Part shown: piece by piece, positions 9,859-17,831 of the stretch
Numbering within the stretch: the stretch's first letter is position 1
How the letters are laid out: the number at the start of each line of letters is the position of its first letter
NCBI GenBank assembly: GCA_038750655.1
Contig: JBCDGZ010000017.1
Span: forward strand, 5,203 to 69,202
Source of the DNA: JBCDGZ01 sp038750655
GTDB lineage: Bacteria > Bacteroidota > Bacteroidia > Chitinophagales > Saprospiraceae
Length of the DNA: 64,000 nt
Direction of reading: 5' to 3'
The notes under the pieces: generated by a model
What the model was told of the DNA's origin: nothing
The model's input: the letters and a program-made list of their open reading frames with translations, nothing else
Databases searched by the model: none
Program-made: the position numbers and the translations under genes

Positions 9859-9979
9859 TGATCTACTTAACTAATCTATATAACTATCTAACTAAACTGT
9901 AATTACTTACTGTTCTGCAAAAAGTGACTTCGATGCCCTCTTGCGAGGAACACCGAAGAAACGAAAAGGGACTATCCTG

Positions 9980-10921
9980 TTAATACTTTACGAATTTTTG
10001 CGTGTGGAGCTGCCCCGCAGCATCCTGCATACGAATGAGGTACAGGCCACTTTGAAGCTTGGAGACGTCTACATTGGTGGAGTTGGTAGCGGGCTGAGTA
10101 ATCAGTCGACCACTGACATCTAGAATCTCGAAGGTCTTTATGTTTTGATCGAGTAGCTGTATGTTGAGGACGTCTTTGACGGGATTGGGGAAAACGCTGA
10201 AAGGTGGAGCTTTGGTAAGGACGGCTTCATTAGAAGCACTAGAGCGAAAGCCGGAGCCGCAGACTTCAGGGTCTTCTACATTGATCGTCCAGGTAATAGG
10301 CGAACCAATACCACTGCAAGCAAAAGTAGGCAAAAGGTCCACCTCATAGCTTCGATCCAGGCAATGGAGAACCGTAAAATAAATAGTATCATTTGCTACG
10401 GTAACATCAATCCCTGAAAGCTCCCAGGCATTCGTCACTGTTACAGCACTTACACATCGAGGAAAAGGAAAGCGTTCCGTAACTGTAGGATCCCATGGAT
10501 CGCAGCACATATCGGCGATTCTTGATGGTGGATTGGGGGGAAAGGATTCTTCATTACAAACATCGATTCTGACGGTCTTAGTTTGTACAATTCCGCAATG
10601 ATCATACTTGAAGGTCAGAAAGGCGAGGGATAAATCGCCCATATCTACACAGAAATTGACATTACTTGAAAAATCAAGCACATTACTTGGATCTTCAATC
10701 GTCAAATCTCCATTAAGATTAGGTAACTGCGTATAACTACGACAAGCAAAAGGAACACAAAGTGATAGCCTATCAAAAGGTATAATTTCATTTATACCAG
10801 GGGGCGTACAACCTCCAATCACCTCACTCTCCGGCGACTCTGGTTCAGTCGGTAAATCTTGTGCATTTGATTGGGCAAAAGCAAATAGCACTAAAAAGAT
10901 AATGTAAAATCTAGTTTTCAT
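9980..10921 (-). CDS. Secreted protein with T9SS type A sorting domain
   Basis: This 313-residue protein has a signal peptide (MKTRFYIIFLVLFAFAQSNAQ). Residues 35-235 are a cysteine-containing beta region of no recognised family (CTPPGINEI, CVPFACRSY, MCCDPWDP). The last ~75 residues are a T9SS type A domain: VFPNPVKDVLNIQL, then EILDVSGRLI, GLYLIRM and final KFVKY. It is transcribed alone, between the shared ECF-type promoter (10962-10987, 41 bp upstream) and the terminator at 9824-9858. The product should be a surface-attached or released protein under the neighbouring ECF sigma factor. Confidence 0.87.
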   Translation of the reverse strand: MKTRFYIIFLVLFAFAQSNAQDLPTEPESPESEVIGGCTPPGINEIIPFDRLSLCVPFACRSYTQLPNLNGDLTIEDPSNVLDFSSNVNFCVDMGDLSLAFLTFKYDHCGIVQTKTVRIDVCNEESFPPNPPSRIADMCCDPWDPTVTERFPFPRCVSAVTVTNAWELSGIDVTVANDTIYFTVLHCLDRSYEVDLLPTFACSGIGSPITWTINVEDPEVCGSGFRSSASNEAVLTKAPPFSVFPNPVKDVLNIQLLDQNIKTFEILDVSGRLITQPATNSTNVDVSKLQSGLYLIRMQDAAGQLHTQKFVKY

Positions 10922-10961
10922 TGTTTAATATTTTTTACTTCATAATAGAGTACACCTTTCC

Positions 10962-10987
10962 CATTCTAATGATCAGAAAAAGGTAAT
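10962..10987 (-). promoter_or_regulatory. Shared ECF-type promoter, copy B (T9SS protein)
   Basis: The coding strand reads ATTACCTTTTT, ten free bases, GAATG, identical in both blocks to copy A. A T7 run and an A6 run (about 11000-11014) precede it. The start codon at 10921 is 41 bp downstream. Confidence 0.7.
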
Positions 10988-11026
10988 GTCGAAAACTAGA
11001 TTTTTTGAAAAAAAGTCGGCTTTGGC

Positions 11027-11755
11027 TTAGAACTCCGCCAGTAAATCGCGGGCCTGTTGGTAGAAATCGGACTGTGGGTCGGCTACAATTTGCTGTAAAA
11101 GGGCCTGGGCGGCGGGCCGCTCCTCCTGCTTCACATGCACAAGGGCCGCGTACCACAGGGCCTGGTCTTTGAAGGGGTCGAAGTCGGTTTGCAGGAGGGG
11201 CTGAAAGCGTTGTAGGGCATCCTCCAACTGACCAGCTTCCATCAGGCAGATGCCAATGGCCAGAAGGACCTTAGACTCGGTGGTATCGGCTTGGTAGACG
11301 CTTTGGAAGAGCGGGAGGGCCTTGGCGTATTGGCCGGAGCGGTAGAAGCGGCCGGCCTCGGCGAGGGCGCGCTCGGTATTGCCATCGCGGGCGGCGAAGT
11401 TGAGGGGATAGGGCTCATAGTGAGCCGCGTAGAGTTGTTGGGAGCTAGACGGCTTTTGGGGCTGCCAGAGCCAGTAGGCTATGGCCAGCAAAAGCAGGGC
11501 GAAGAGGGCGAAGCCCCAGCGGCGCAAACTGCGCCGGCGAAGCCGGAGCTTCATCTCTTTTTGATGGAGATTCTTCAATTGCGCCTTGACTTCATAATCG
11601 CCATAGGCATCAACTTTTTCCATCAGAGTACGTCGTTGCTGGACTTGATCGGCAAAGTTGGGATCATCGGCTACCTCTTTCTCAAAAGCTTCCAATGCAT
11701 CGCCTCGTAGTCGCCCCAGCAGGTACTCGTCGATTTGGTGTACATCTCGGGCCAT
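11027..11755 (-). CDS. Membrane anti-sigma factor with periplasmic TPR domain
   Basis: This 242-residue protein has a cytoplasmic N-terminal part (1-75) with the anti-sigma look IDEYLLGRLRGDALEAFE. A stretch of basic residues precedes one membrane helix at about 80-97. A C-terminal region of TPR-like helices follows (AGRFYRSGQYAKALPLFQ, then ALWYAALVHVKQEERPAA). It lacks the HxxxCxxC zinc motif of ZAS domains. It lies 42 bp downstream of the ECF sigma gene in the same transcription unit, which fits a sigma/anti-sigma pair. The inferred role is to hold the sigma factor at the inner membrane and release it on a periplasmic cue sensed through the TPR part. Confidence 0.82.
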   Translation of the reverse strand: MARDVHQIDEYLLGRLRGDALEAFEKEVADDPNFADQVQQRRTLMEKVDAYGDYEVKAQLKNLHQKEMKLRLRRRSLRRWGFALFALLLLAIAYWLWQPQKPSSSQQLYAAHYEPYPLNFAARDGNTERALAEAGRFYRSGQYAKALPLFQSVYQADTTESKVLLAIGICLMEAGQLEDALQRFQPLLQTDFDPFKDQALWYAALVHVKQEERPAAQALLQQIVADPQSDFYQQARDLLAEF

Positions 11756-11797
11756 AAATAGTGGTATAAAACGCTATAACTTATTAATCCAAGTAAC

Positions 11798-12367
11798 CTA
11801 ATTCCTATTAGGTGTCTTATTAAAAATGTGCTTCAACTTTTTCATGCACTCCGATTTGCGGTTTTTGGCGACTTGCTCACTGGCATAGCCCATCAAGTCG
11901 GCGATTTTCCTCATCCGCATTCGGTCATAATAAAAATATACTAATACTTTACGACAATCCTCTCCCAATTGCTGTAGTGCATTTAGAATTTCTTGCTGCT
12001 CTTCCGATTTCATCATGCTGTACAGGGGAACCTCTTCCGCCGGGGCGGCCATCTGCAGATCATCAGGATTGATATTCACCTTCTTTTTCTGCAATTGTTT
12101 GAACCACAAATTGCGGCAAATAGAAAACAGGTAAGCTTCTACATTAACATCTGCCGCCAATTGACCACGCCTTGCCAATTTAAGCAAAGCAATCAGGCCA
12201 TCCTGGAAAATGTCTTCGACATCTGCCTCTATACCCTTGTACTTGCGCACAAAACGGTAGACCTGATCATATACCTTCCTATACAAGTAGGAGAATACCC
12301 CGTCCAGCTCTCGCCTTTCGCTGAATTGTAGTTTTCTTATAAGTTCCTCGTCTGGTATTCTCCCCAT
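11798..12367 (-). CDS. ECF-type RNA polymerase sigma factor
   Basis: This 189-residue protein has sigma region 2 (about 20-95: VYRFVRKYKGIEADVEDIFQDGLIALLK, AYLFSICRNLWFKQ) and region 4 (about 120-180: ILNALQQLGEDCRKVLVYFY, then the helix-turn-helix MRKIADLMGYASEQVAKNRK). The length is normal for the family. It is followed by its anti-sigma factor and is divergent from two T9SS protein genes and a CHAT protease gene. Its own promoter (12381-12406) matches three other promoters in this region, so it probably activates itself and those units. With the -10 block only 14 bp before the ATG the leader must be very short. Confidence 0.92.
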   Translation of the reverse strand: MGRIPDEELIRKLQFSERRELDGVFSYLYRKVYDQVYRFVRKYKGIEADVEDIFQDGLIALLKLARRGQLAADVNVEAYLFSICRNLWFKQLQKKKVNINPDDLQMAAPAEEVPLYSMMKSEEQQEILNALQQLGEDCRKVLVYFYYDRMRMRKIADLMGYASEQVAKNRKSECMKKLKHIFNKTPNRN

Positions 12368-12380
12368 CAGTTTGATTGAT

Positions 12381-12406
12381 CATTCCTGAATGATGAAAAA
12401 GGTAAC
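12381..12406 (-). promoter_or_regulatory. Shared ECF-type promoter, copy C (sigma factor autoregulation)
   Basis: The coding strand reads GTTACCTTTTT, ten free bases, GAATG, one base different from copies A and B. A T7 CG A5 tract lies 4 bases upstream. GGTAACC at the centre is a palindrome, so part of the site is also readable towards 12632, but the second block is not present on that side. Confidence 0.68.
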
Positions 12407-12631
12407 CTCTTTTTCGAAAAAAATTGCTCAAACAGGTCGAAAATTAAATAATGTGGCCTTCCAGGGCTTAAACTAGCAAAATTTATACTGAATATATATA
12501 CGTAATAGTAAGAAAAAGAGATGCGGGTTGGTGAACTATTGAGTAAAAAGTTAGATTGGAACTATAAATCTACAAAACATGTATTAATTTAAGCTACAAT
12601 ATTTAGCAATTTCACAACAAAAAATTTTACT

Positions 12632-13591
12632 ATGAAGACGTATTCTACGAACTATCGTATATCGATAGGTTTTTTGCTCTCCTTATTTCTATTTTTAACT
12701 ACAGTAAATGCACAGCCTGATGATCAGTTTCAGGGGCAGGATGATAAAGATCCTCCAAAGTATGATACATTAGTAATCATCAAGACGAACTGGGTCAATC
12801 CCATGGGCTGCGCCTACGGTAATCCTAATCTTCCCTGTATCGCTCTAGGCACTGATAATGAATTAATTTTCAAAATCCGTATCCGTATGGCCGAAGATGA
12901 CATTACTTCTTATCCTACAATGCGTGTTAGTTACGCTGTACAATCTCAACTACCTGGAGGTACATCTTTTAGCAATATGACAGCTATTATCACCAATAGT
13001 ATGCTCAGTCCAGTGTTATTAGACAATGGGGCAAATGCTTATGAAGCAGTTTTTGAGATAAACGTTCCGCTGGATAACGATTGCCAAATCGAGGAACTAC
13101 ATCAAATTAACATCAATTACTTGCTCATTAGAGCAGATAATAACCTCAATACTCCCTATCCTACGGCAACCTACCCTAGTCTATTTCCACCTGCTATTTT
13201 CCAAATTTCAGCCTCTGGTTATGCCGAATTGCATCAACATCAAAAAGATATTTGTTGCGATGGTATCGTTGACCCCAAAAGTGAATGCCCTGAGAATAGC
13301 AGTAGCCGACAACTAGATGTTCAGAATACCTTAACCATCCCTGCTAGCATTTTCCCTAATCCATTCTCAGGTGAGTTAAATGTGCATTATACACTTGATC
13401 GCAGCACCAAAGTTGAGTTCAAGTTGTGGAATGCTCAGGGCCAGTTGATTCAAGGAAGCCCAATCGGGCATAAAGCTCCTGGTAACCATAAAATGACGCT
13501 TCTAACGACAGGTTGGTCGGCTGGTGTTTATTATATTCAGCTACAAACAGTCGAATCAAACCAAGTTAGTAAGGTTATTAAACTAAATTGA
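12632..13591 (+). CDS. Secreted T9SS type A protein, paralogue of the next gene
   Basis: This 319-residue protein has a signal peptide (residues 1-27, ending TVNAQ). It has a ~200-residue domain of unknown family containing DTLVIIKTNWVNPMGC and SLFPPAIFQISASG, and a T9SS type A domain (IFPNPFSGELNVHY, GVYYIQL, ending VIKLN). The central domain aligns by eye with that of 13846-14880 along its length, including a conserved CC pair (KDICCDG versus KQVCCFD). The intergenic region towards the sigma gene lacks a clean copy of the shared promoter on this strand. A duplicated surface protein of the ECF locus is the best description. Confidence 0.85.
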   Translation: MKTYSTNYRISIGFLLSLFLFLTTVNAQPDDQFQGQDDKDPPKYDTLVIIKTNWVNPMGCAYGNPNLPCIALGTDNELIFKIRIRMAEDDITSYPTMRVSYAVQSQLPGGTSFSNMTAIITNSMLSPVLLDNGANAYEAVFEINVPLDNDCQIEELHQININYLLIRADNNLNTPYPTATYPSLFPPAIFQISASGYAELHQHQKDICCDGIVDPKSECPENSSSRQLDVQNTLTIPASIFPNPFSGELNVHYTLDRSTKVEFKLWNAQGQLIQGSPIGHKAPGNHKMTLLTTGWSAGVYYIQLQTVESNQVSKVIKLN

Positions 13592-13738
13592 TAGCTGAAT
13601 CCAAGTTTACACTACTCTCGGGTATCTCAATAGGGTATCCGAGAGTACTCCTCTGTTAATTGTACCTTATAAATATTTTCCTAATGATCAATTCATTTTA
13701 AAGGCTACATGTTTTTTGGAAAAAATATCCTTACAGAC

Positions 13739-13764
13739 ATTACCTTTTTCAAAAAACCAGCATG
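13739..13764 (+). promoter_or_regulatory. Shared ECF-type promoter, copy D (T9SS-CHAT unit)
   Basis: Plus-strand ATTACCTTTTT, ten bases, then GCATG, one mismatch from the GAATG of the other three copies. GTTTTTTGGAAAAAA lies 13 bases upstream, equivalent to the T/A tracts of the other sites. The ATG at 13846 is 82 bp downstream. Confidence 0.65.
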
Positions 13765-13845
13765 AAGAAGATGAAACCTAAAAGATTGTGTTTATTCACT
13801 CAAATAGAATAACTATTCATTTACTAACTCAACATCCGACAAACT

Positions 13846-14880
13846 ATGAAAAATTATTGTCCAAGCTGCCGAACAATGGCAGCCCTGCTTTTCTGTTTAT
13901 TATTTTCTCTCAATTCCATTTTTGCACAAGGTAAAGGACCTGATGATCCACCACCACCAGGTTCAACACCAACCTATGATACTGTTCGTATCGTTAAAAC
14001 GAACTGGCAAAACACCATGGGCTGTACTTATGATACTTTGCCCTGCCTGCAACTGGTAGAAGATAACAAAATTGTCTTTGCAGCTAAAGCCAGAATGGGG
14101 GTCAATGATATTACCCCTTATCCAACGGCTCGCGTACAGTACTACGTTCTTGTAGAGGTCCCTGGTGGCACTTCCACCGTCGCTGGAATGCTTAGTGGGC
14201 CGATCACCAATAGTAGCCTCTCACCAGTGACGCTGGAAAATGGAGCAAGTGCCTACCAAGCCACCGTAGGTATCGAAGTGGATGTCTCAGACGCTTGTCT
14301 GCAAAGCAATGAGTTTACAGTCAAAATTGGCTATATGCTTGTAGAAACGATTGAAATCAATGGATATGTAGCGGTCATAGGGCCCTACCCTGTTGGAGAT
14401 CACCCGACATTGTTCCCTCCTGGTATATTTATAGTAGATCCTTCTGGTGAAGCGCAGGAGTACGAAAAGAGAAAACAGGTCTGCTGCTTTGACCCTAACA
14501 AGCCGCTAGATTGCCCCAGTGGCGGCAATGGCGGAGGTGATACCGGTGGTGGTGCTGGCGGTGCGGGTGGTAGAAGTAGCGGTACTGACGATGGTGGAGT
14601 CCATGCAGTAGATCTGGGTAATGCAGGTGTTGCAGTGTTCCCTAATCCTACTCGCTCAACAATGCAAGCGCAGTATACCATGAAGGCAGCTGGTGAAATG
14701 ACCATTCATTGTATGGACGCGCAGGGCCGGTTGATTAGCCAACACCGACGTCAGCACGCTACTGAGGGTCAATATCAACTGCCTATTGCTACTGAAAACT
14801 GGACGCCAGGTGTTTATTACCTCCGTTTTGAAACCGCAGGCACTACTAAAACGTTGAAGGTGGTGAAACTGAACGAATAA
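13846..14880 (+). CDS. Secreted T9SS type A protein with glycine-rich linker
   Basis: This 344-residue protein has a signal peptide (ending SIFAQ) and the same domain as the preceding gene (DTVRIVKTNWQNTMGC, TLFPPGIFIVDPSG, KQVCCFD). A glycine-rich linker at about 225-245 leads to a T9SS type A domain (VFPNPTRSTMQAQYT, GVYYLRF, ending VVKLNE). The linker is missing in the paralogue at 12632. The gene has shared promoter copy D and is followed after 5 bp by the CHAT protease gene, so the two are surely co-transcribed. It is a candidate substrate or ligand for the CHAT protein, by position only. Confidence 0.87.
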   Translation: MKNYCPSCRTMAALLFCLLFSLNSIFAQGKGPDDPPPPGSTPTYDTVRIVKTNWQNTMGCTYDTLPCLQLVEDNKIVFAAKARMGVNDITPYPTARVQYYVLVEVPGGTSTVAGMLSGPITNSSLSPVTLENGASAYQATVGIEVDVSDACLQSNEFTVKIGYMLVETIEINGYVAVIGPYPVGDHPTLFPPGIFIVDPSGEAQEYEKRKQVCCFDPNKPLDCPSGGNGGGDTGGGAGGAGGRSSGTDDGGVHAVDLGNAGVAVFPNPTRSTMQAQYTMKAAGEMTIHCMDAQGRLISQHRRQHATEGQYQLPIATENWTPGVYYLRFETAGTTKTLKVVKLNE

Positions 14881-14885
14881 CACCT

Positions 14886-17822
14886 ATGCATCTTAGCAAT
14901 TCGATGGTATTGAAGAAAATAATCTGTGGAATGGCTTTAATCCTCTTGGGATTAAAGCCTTCCTTTATTTATGCCCAAGTCGTAGATTCCGTAGCTTGTG
15001 AGCGCGGCAATGTGCTCTTTAAAAAATATAACCTCATATCAGAGCCGCTCAAAAGCATTCCGGCTCTAGAAGAGGCATTGACACATTTTAAGACCGGAGC
15101 CTGCTGGCCCAGGTACGTCAACACCTATAATGCAATTGCTGCGGCTTATTACTATCAAAAGGAATACGCCAAAGCCAGCGAATACGCCCAACTGGCCACC
15201 GATACGGCCAGCTTTTATTTGGGGGAAGCTTCCTCGGAGTACGCGTCCTCTATAGCTAATCACGCCATATTTATTGAGTTGATGGGGAATTATAAAAAAT
15301 CCATCCAGCTGCAAAAAAAATCGCTAGCCATAGAAATTGCCGGCCGAAATCACGACCATGGCGTGGCCATCGCTCAAGAAAATCTCGGATACAGTTATTT
15401 CACTATTGGTGATTTTGAAACGGCTAGAGATTACTATGATCAAGCCTTATTACGGATTTACAAGACAGGTGGAAAAATCAGATACGAAGCGGCTCGCTTG
15501 CATCGACAAATAGCGGCTTGCTATCGGGAGGATAGTGAATACGCCGCCGCTATTGAAAGTTATAATAAAAGTCTGGAAGTGCTGGATCAACTCCCTGACA
15601 AAAAAAACAATAAGCAAACCCACTGGTACGCCTGCCGTGACCTCGCCGAAGTCTACCTCGAACTGGATCAACTCGACGAAGCTTTCAACTACATTGATCA
15701 AGCCCTAGCCATCCAGCAAAAATTTGATATGCTGGAGGCCTACAAGTCTTACCTCACCAAAGGAGACATCCACCTGGCCGCCCAACAACCCCAACTGGCG
15801 CTACAATTCTATCAGCAAGCCGCCAAAGAGGCTGCCGAAGAATACGCCATTTACCAAAAACACCCCGGCTTGGCTGCACCCATCACCCACCAGGCCAAAG
15901 TCTACACCCAGCAAAAGCAATACGACAAGGCCCTCCAACACTACGAACAGGCCCTCGCCCTAATCACCATCGAAGACATCCCCCACGCCTACCCCTCGGT
16001 CGAACTGGACATCTTCGACGGTCAGGCCAGCCTGCTCTTGCAGCGCTTCCGGGAGCAGAACAATCCGCAGGACCTACAGAAAGCCTACCAGTACTATCAG
16101 CAAATTCCTGACATCCTGCAGGCCATCCGCCGCAATTACATCTCCGAAGACCCTAAAAATAGCCTGGCCGAACGGGCCGTTCCCATCATCGAACAAGGCA
16201 TCGCGACCACCGTCGAGCTACACCGCCAAACCGGCAAGGCCACCTACCTCGAACAAGCCTTCACCTTCGCCGAAAGCAACAAAGCCATTCTCCTCTTCGA
16301 ATCCCTGCGCGAGGAAGTCGCCAAAGGCTTTGCTGGCATACCAGACAGCCTGCTGAACAAGGGGGAAGACCTGCGCAACGAAATCGCCTACCTCAAGCGC
16401 CGAACCCTGGAAGCCCAGCAGCTGAAAATACAAGAATCGCCGGAGACGGTACAGCAGTGGAAAAGCCAGGTCTTTGAGCTGGACAAGGCCTACCAGGCCT
16501 GGAATACCCAACTGGAAGAGCAATATCCCCTCTACTACAACGGCAAATACCAAACCCATGCCTTTGACATCGCTCAATTGCGAAAGGAGGTCCTGAAGGC
16601 TAACTCAGCCATCGTTGAGTTCACCATCGGTCCTCGCCAGGGCTTTGTCTTTTTGTTGACCAAGGAGGATTTACAAGTCATCGAATTAGAGGATAGCCAG
16701 AGCCTCATCGATAAGGTCAACACGCTGCGGCAGCTGATTATCTCACCGCCCTCCGGGGCCGCCTTCAAGCAAGACTACGAGGTCTTTGTACAGCAAGCCC
16801 AGCAGCTCTACCAGCAGCTGCTGGCCGAAGGCCTCCAACAGCTGCCACCGGCGATAGAGCATCTGATCATCATCCCCGATGACATCCTCAGCCTGCTGCC
16901 CTTTGAGTTGCTGCTGCGGCAGCCACCGCAGGGAGATCGCATCGACTTTTCGCCGCAAAACCTGGACTACCTCTTCGAAGATTTTACGATCAGCTACCAC
17001 TACTCTGCTACCCTGATGGCTACCTTACAGGTCTTTGAGCAATCGGAGGCGACAACGGGGACCTTCATCGGTTTTGCGCCTTCCTTCGGCGAAGTGCAGA
17101 CTTCGCAGATTCGGGCGTGTACGGAGAACAATTTGTACAGCTTGCAATGCAACCGCGAGGAGGTGCTGGCGATTCAATCGCTATTGGGTGGAGAGGCCCT
17201 GTTGGCGGAGGCGGCCCGGCTCGATGCCTTTCAGGAGCAGGCCCGGCATTACCAGATCGTCCACCTCGCTACCCACGCCTGCGTAGATGAGGAAACAGCG
17301 GCCCTCAGCAAAATCTACCTCACCGATGCTAACCTTACCCCTTTTGAGCTGAACAACCTTCGCTTTAGCGCCGATCTGACGGTTTTGAGCGCCTGCAATA
17401 CGGGTAGCGGTAAGGTGCTCAAGGGCGAGGGAGTAATGAGCCTGGCCCGCAGCTTCATGCTGGCCGGCAGCCAAAGTGTACTGACCAGCCTCTGGTCGGT
17501 GGATGACTGTGCGACCTCGGATATTATGGTGCATTACTATGAAGGCTTGAAGGCGGGGCTGAGTAAGGATAAGGCCCTAAAGGCAGCTAAACTGACCTAT
17601 TTGAATAATGCGGATCGCAATAGTCGACACCCTAGTTATTGGGCCGCCTTTGTGCAGTTTGGGGATGTAGAGGAATTGCAATTGGGGAGTTATTTACGCT
17701 GGTGGCTGTTTGGCGGGATACTGCTACTCTTTTGGGTGGCGCGCCTGTTTTGGAGAAGACGGGCGCTCAAAAAAGCCGCCCCGACCCCGAAGGGTGGAGG
17801 CGGCGCTACGACTACGATTTAA
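14886..17822 (+). CDS. Exported TPR-CHAT protease with C-terminal membrane anchor
   Basis: This 978-residue protein begins with a signal peptide (hydrophobic stretch before SFIYAQ; ATG at 14904 is an alternative start). TPR-like repeats fill about 60-400, for example AIAAAYYYQKEYAKASEYAQ and QYDKALQHYEQALAL. A helical linker follows, then a CHAT domain at about 600-910. The caspase-type dyad is H797 in HLATHA and C837 in LSACNTG. A hydrophobic helix (WWLFGGILLLFWVARLFW) at about 930-948 is followed by a basic tail. This predicts a periplasmic protease anchored in the inner membrane, unlike the cytoplasmic TPR-CHAT proteins known from CRISPR systems. It is co-transcribed with the T9SS protein upstream. 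The last codons also encode the terminator of the convergent gene. Confidence 0.88.
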   Translation: MHLSNSMVLKKIICGMALILLGLKPSFIYAQVVDSVACERGNVLFKKYNLISEPLKSIPALEEALTHFKTGACWPRYVNTYNAIAAAYYYQKEYAKASEYAQLATDTASFYLGEASSEYASSIANHAIFIELMGNYKKSIQLQKKSLAIEIAGRNHDHGVAIAQENLGYSYFTIGDFETARDYYDQALLRIYKTGGKIRYEAARLHRQIAACYREDSEYAAAIESYNKSLEVLDQLPDKKNNKQTHWYACRDLAEVYLELDQLDEAFNYIDQALAIQQKFDMLEAYKSYLTKGDIHLAAQQPQLALQFYQQAAKEAAEEYAIYQKHPGLAAPITHQAKVYTQQKQYDKALQHYEQALALITIEDIPHAYPSVELDIFDGQASLLLQRFREQNNPQDLQKAYQYYQQIPDILQAIRRNYISEDPKNSLAERAVPIIEQGIATTVELHRQTGKATYLEQAFTFAESNKAILLFESLREEVAKGFAGIPDSLLNKGEDLRNEIAYLKRRTLEAQQLKIQESPETVQQWKSQVFELDKAYQAWNTQLEEQYPLYYNGKYQTHAFDIAQLRKEVLKANSAIVEFTIGPRQGFVFLLTKEDLQVIELEDSQSLIDKVNTLRQLIISPPSGAAFKQDYEVFVQQAQQLYQQLLAEGLQQLPPAIEHLIIIPDDILSLLPFELLLRQPPQGDRIDFSPQNLDYLFEDFTISYHYSATLMATLQVFEQSEATTGTFIGFAPSFGEVQTSQIRACTENNLYSLQCNREEVLAIQSLLGGEALLAEAARLDAFQEQARHYQIVHLATHACVDEETAALSKIYLTDANLTPFELNNLRFSADLTVLSACNTGSGKVLKGEGVMSLARSFMLAGSQSVLTSLWSVDDCATSDIMVHYYEGLKAGLSKDKALKAAKLTYLNNADRNSRHPSYWAAFVQFGDVEELQLGSYLRWWLFGGILLLFWVARLFWRRRALKKAAPTPKGGGGATTTI
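17769..17804 (-). terminator. Intrinsic terminator of the gene ending at 17832, inside the CHAT gene
   Basis: On the minus strand the stem GCCGCC/GGCGGC with a strong inner hairpin (CCC-TTC-GGG) is directly followed by TTTTTT. It terminates the convergent minus-strand gene within the final codons of the CHAT gene, which read there as low-complexity KKAAPTPKGGGG. Confidence 0.75.
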
Positions 17823-17831
17823 GTTAGTATT

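Larger units (their letters stand above)
9673..9979. other. Intergenic stretch with promoter and terminator
   Basis: These 307 bases hold no gene. The part near 9672 carries the shared ECF-type promoter (9751-9776) and an upstream T/A tract (about 9791-9806). The part near 9980 carries the intrinsic terminator (9824-9858) of the gene that ends at 9980. Confidence 0.7.

Noticed and set aside
12401..12419. Possible plus-strand copy of the ECF-type promoter facing the gene at 12632
   Set aside because: GGTAACC is a palindrome so the first block is half readable, but the T run is offset and no GAATG-like block is at the fixed distance.
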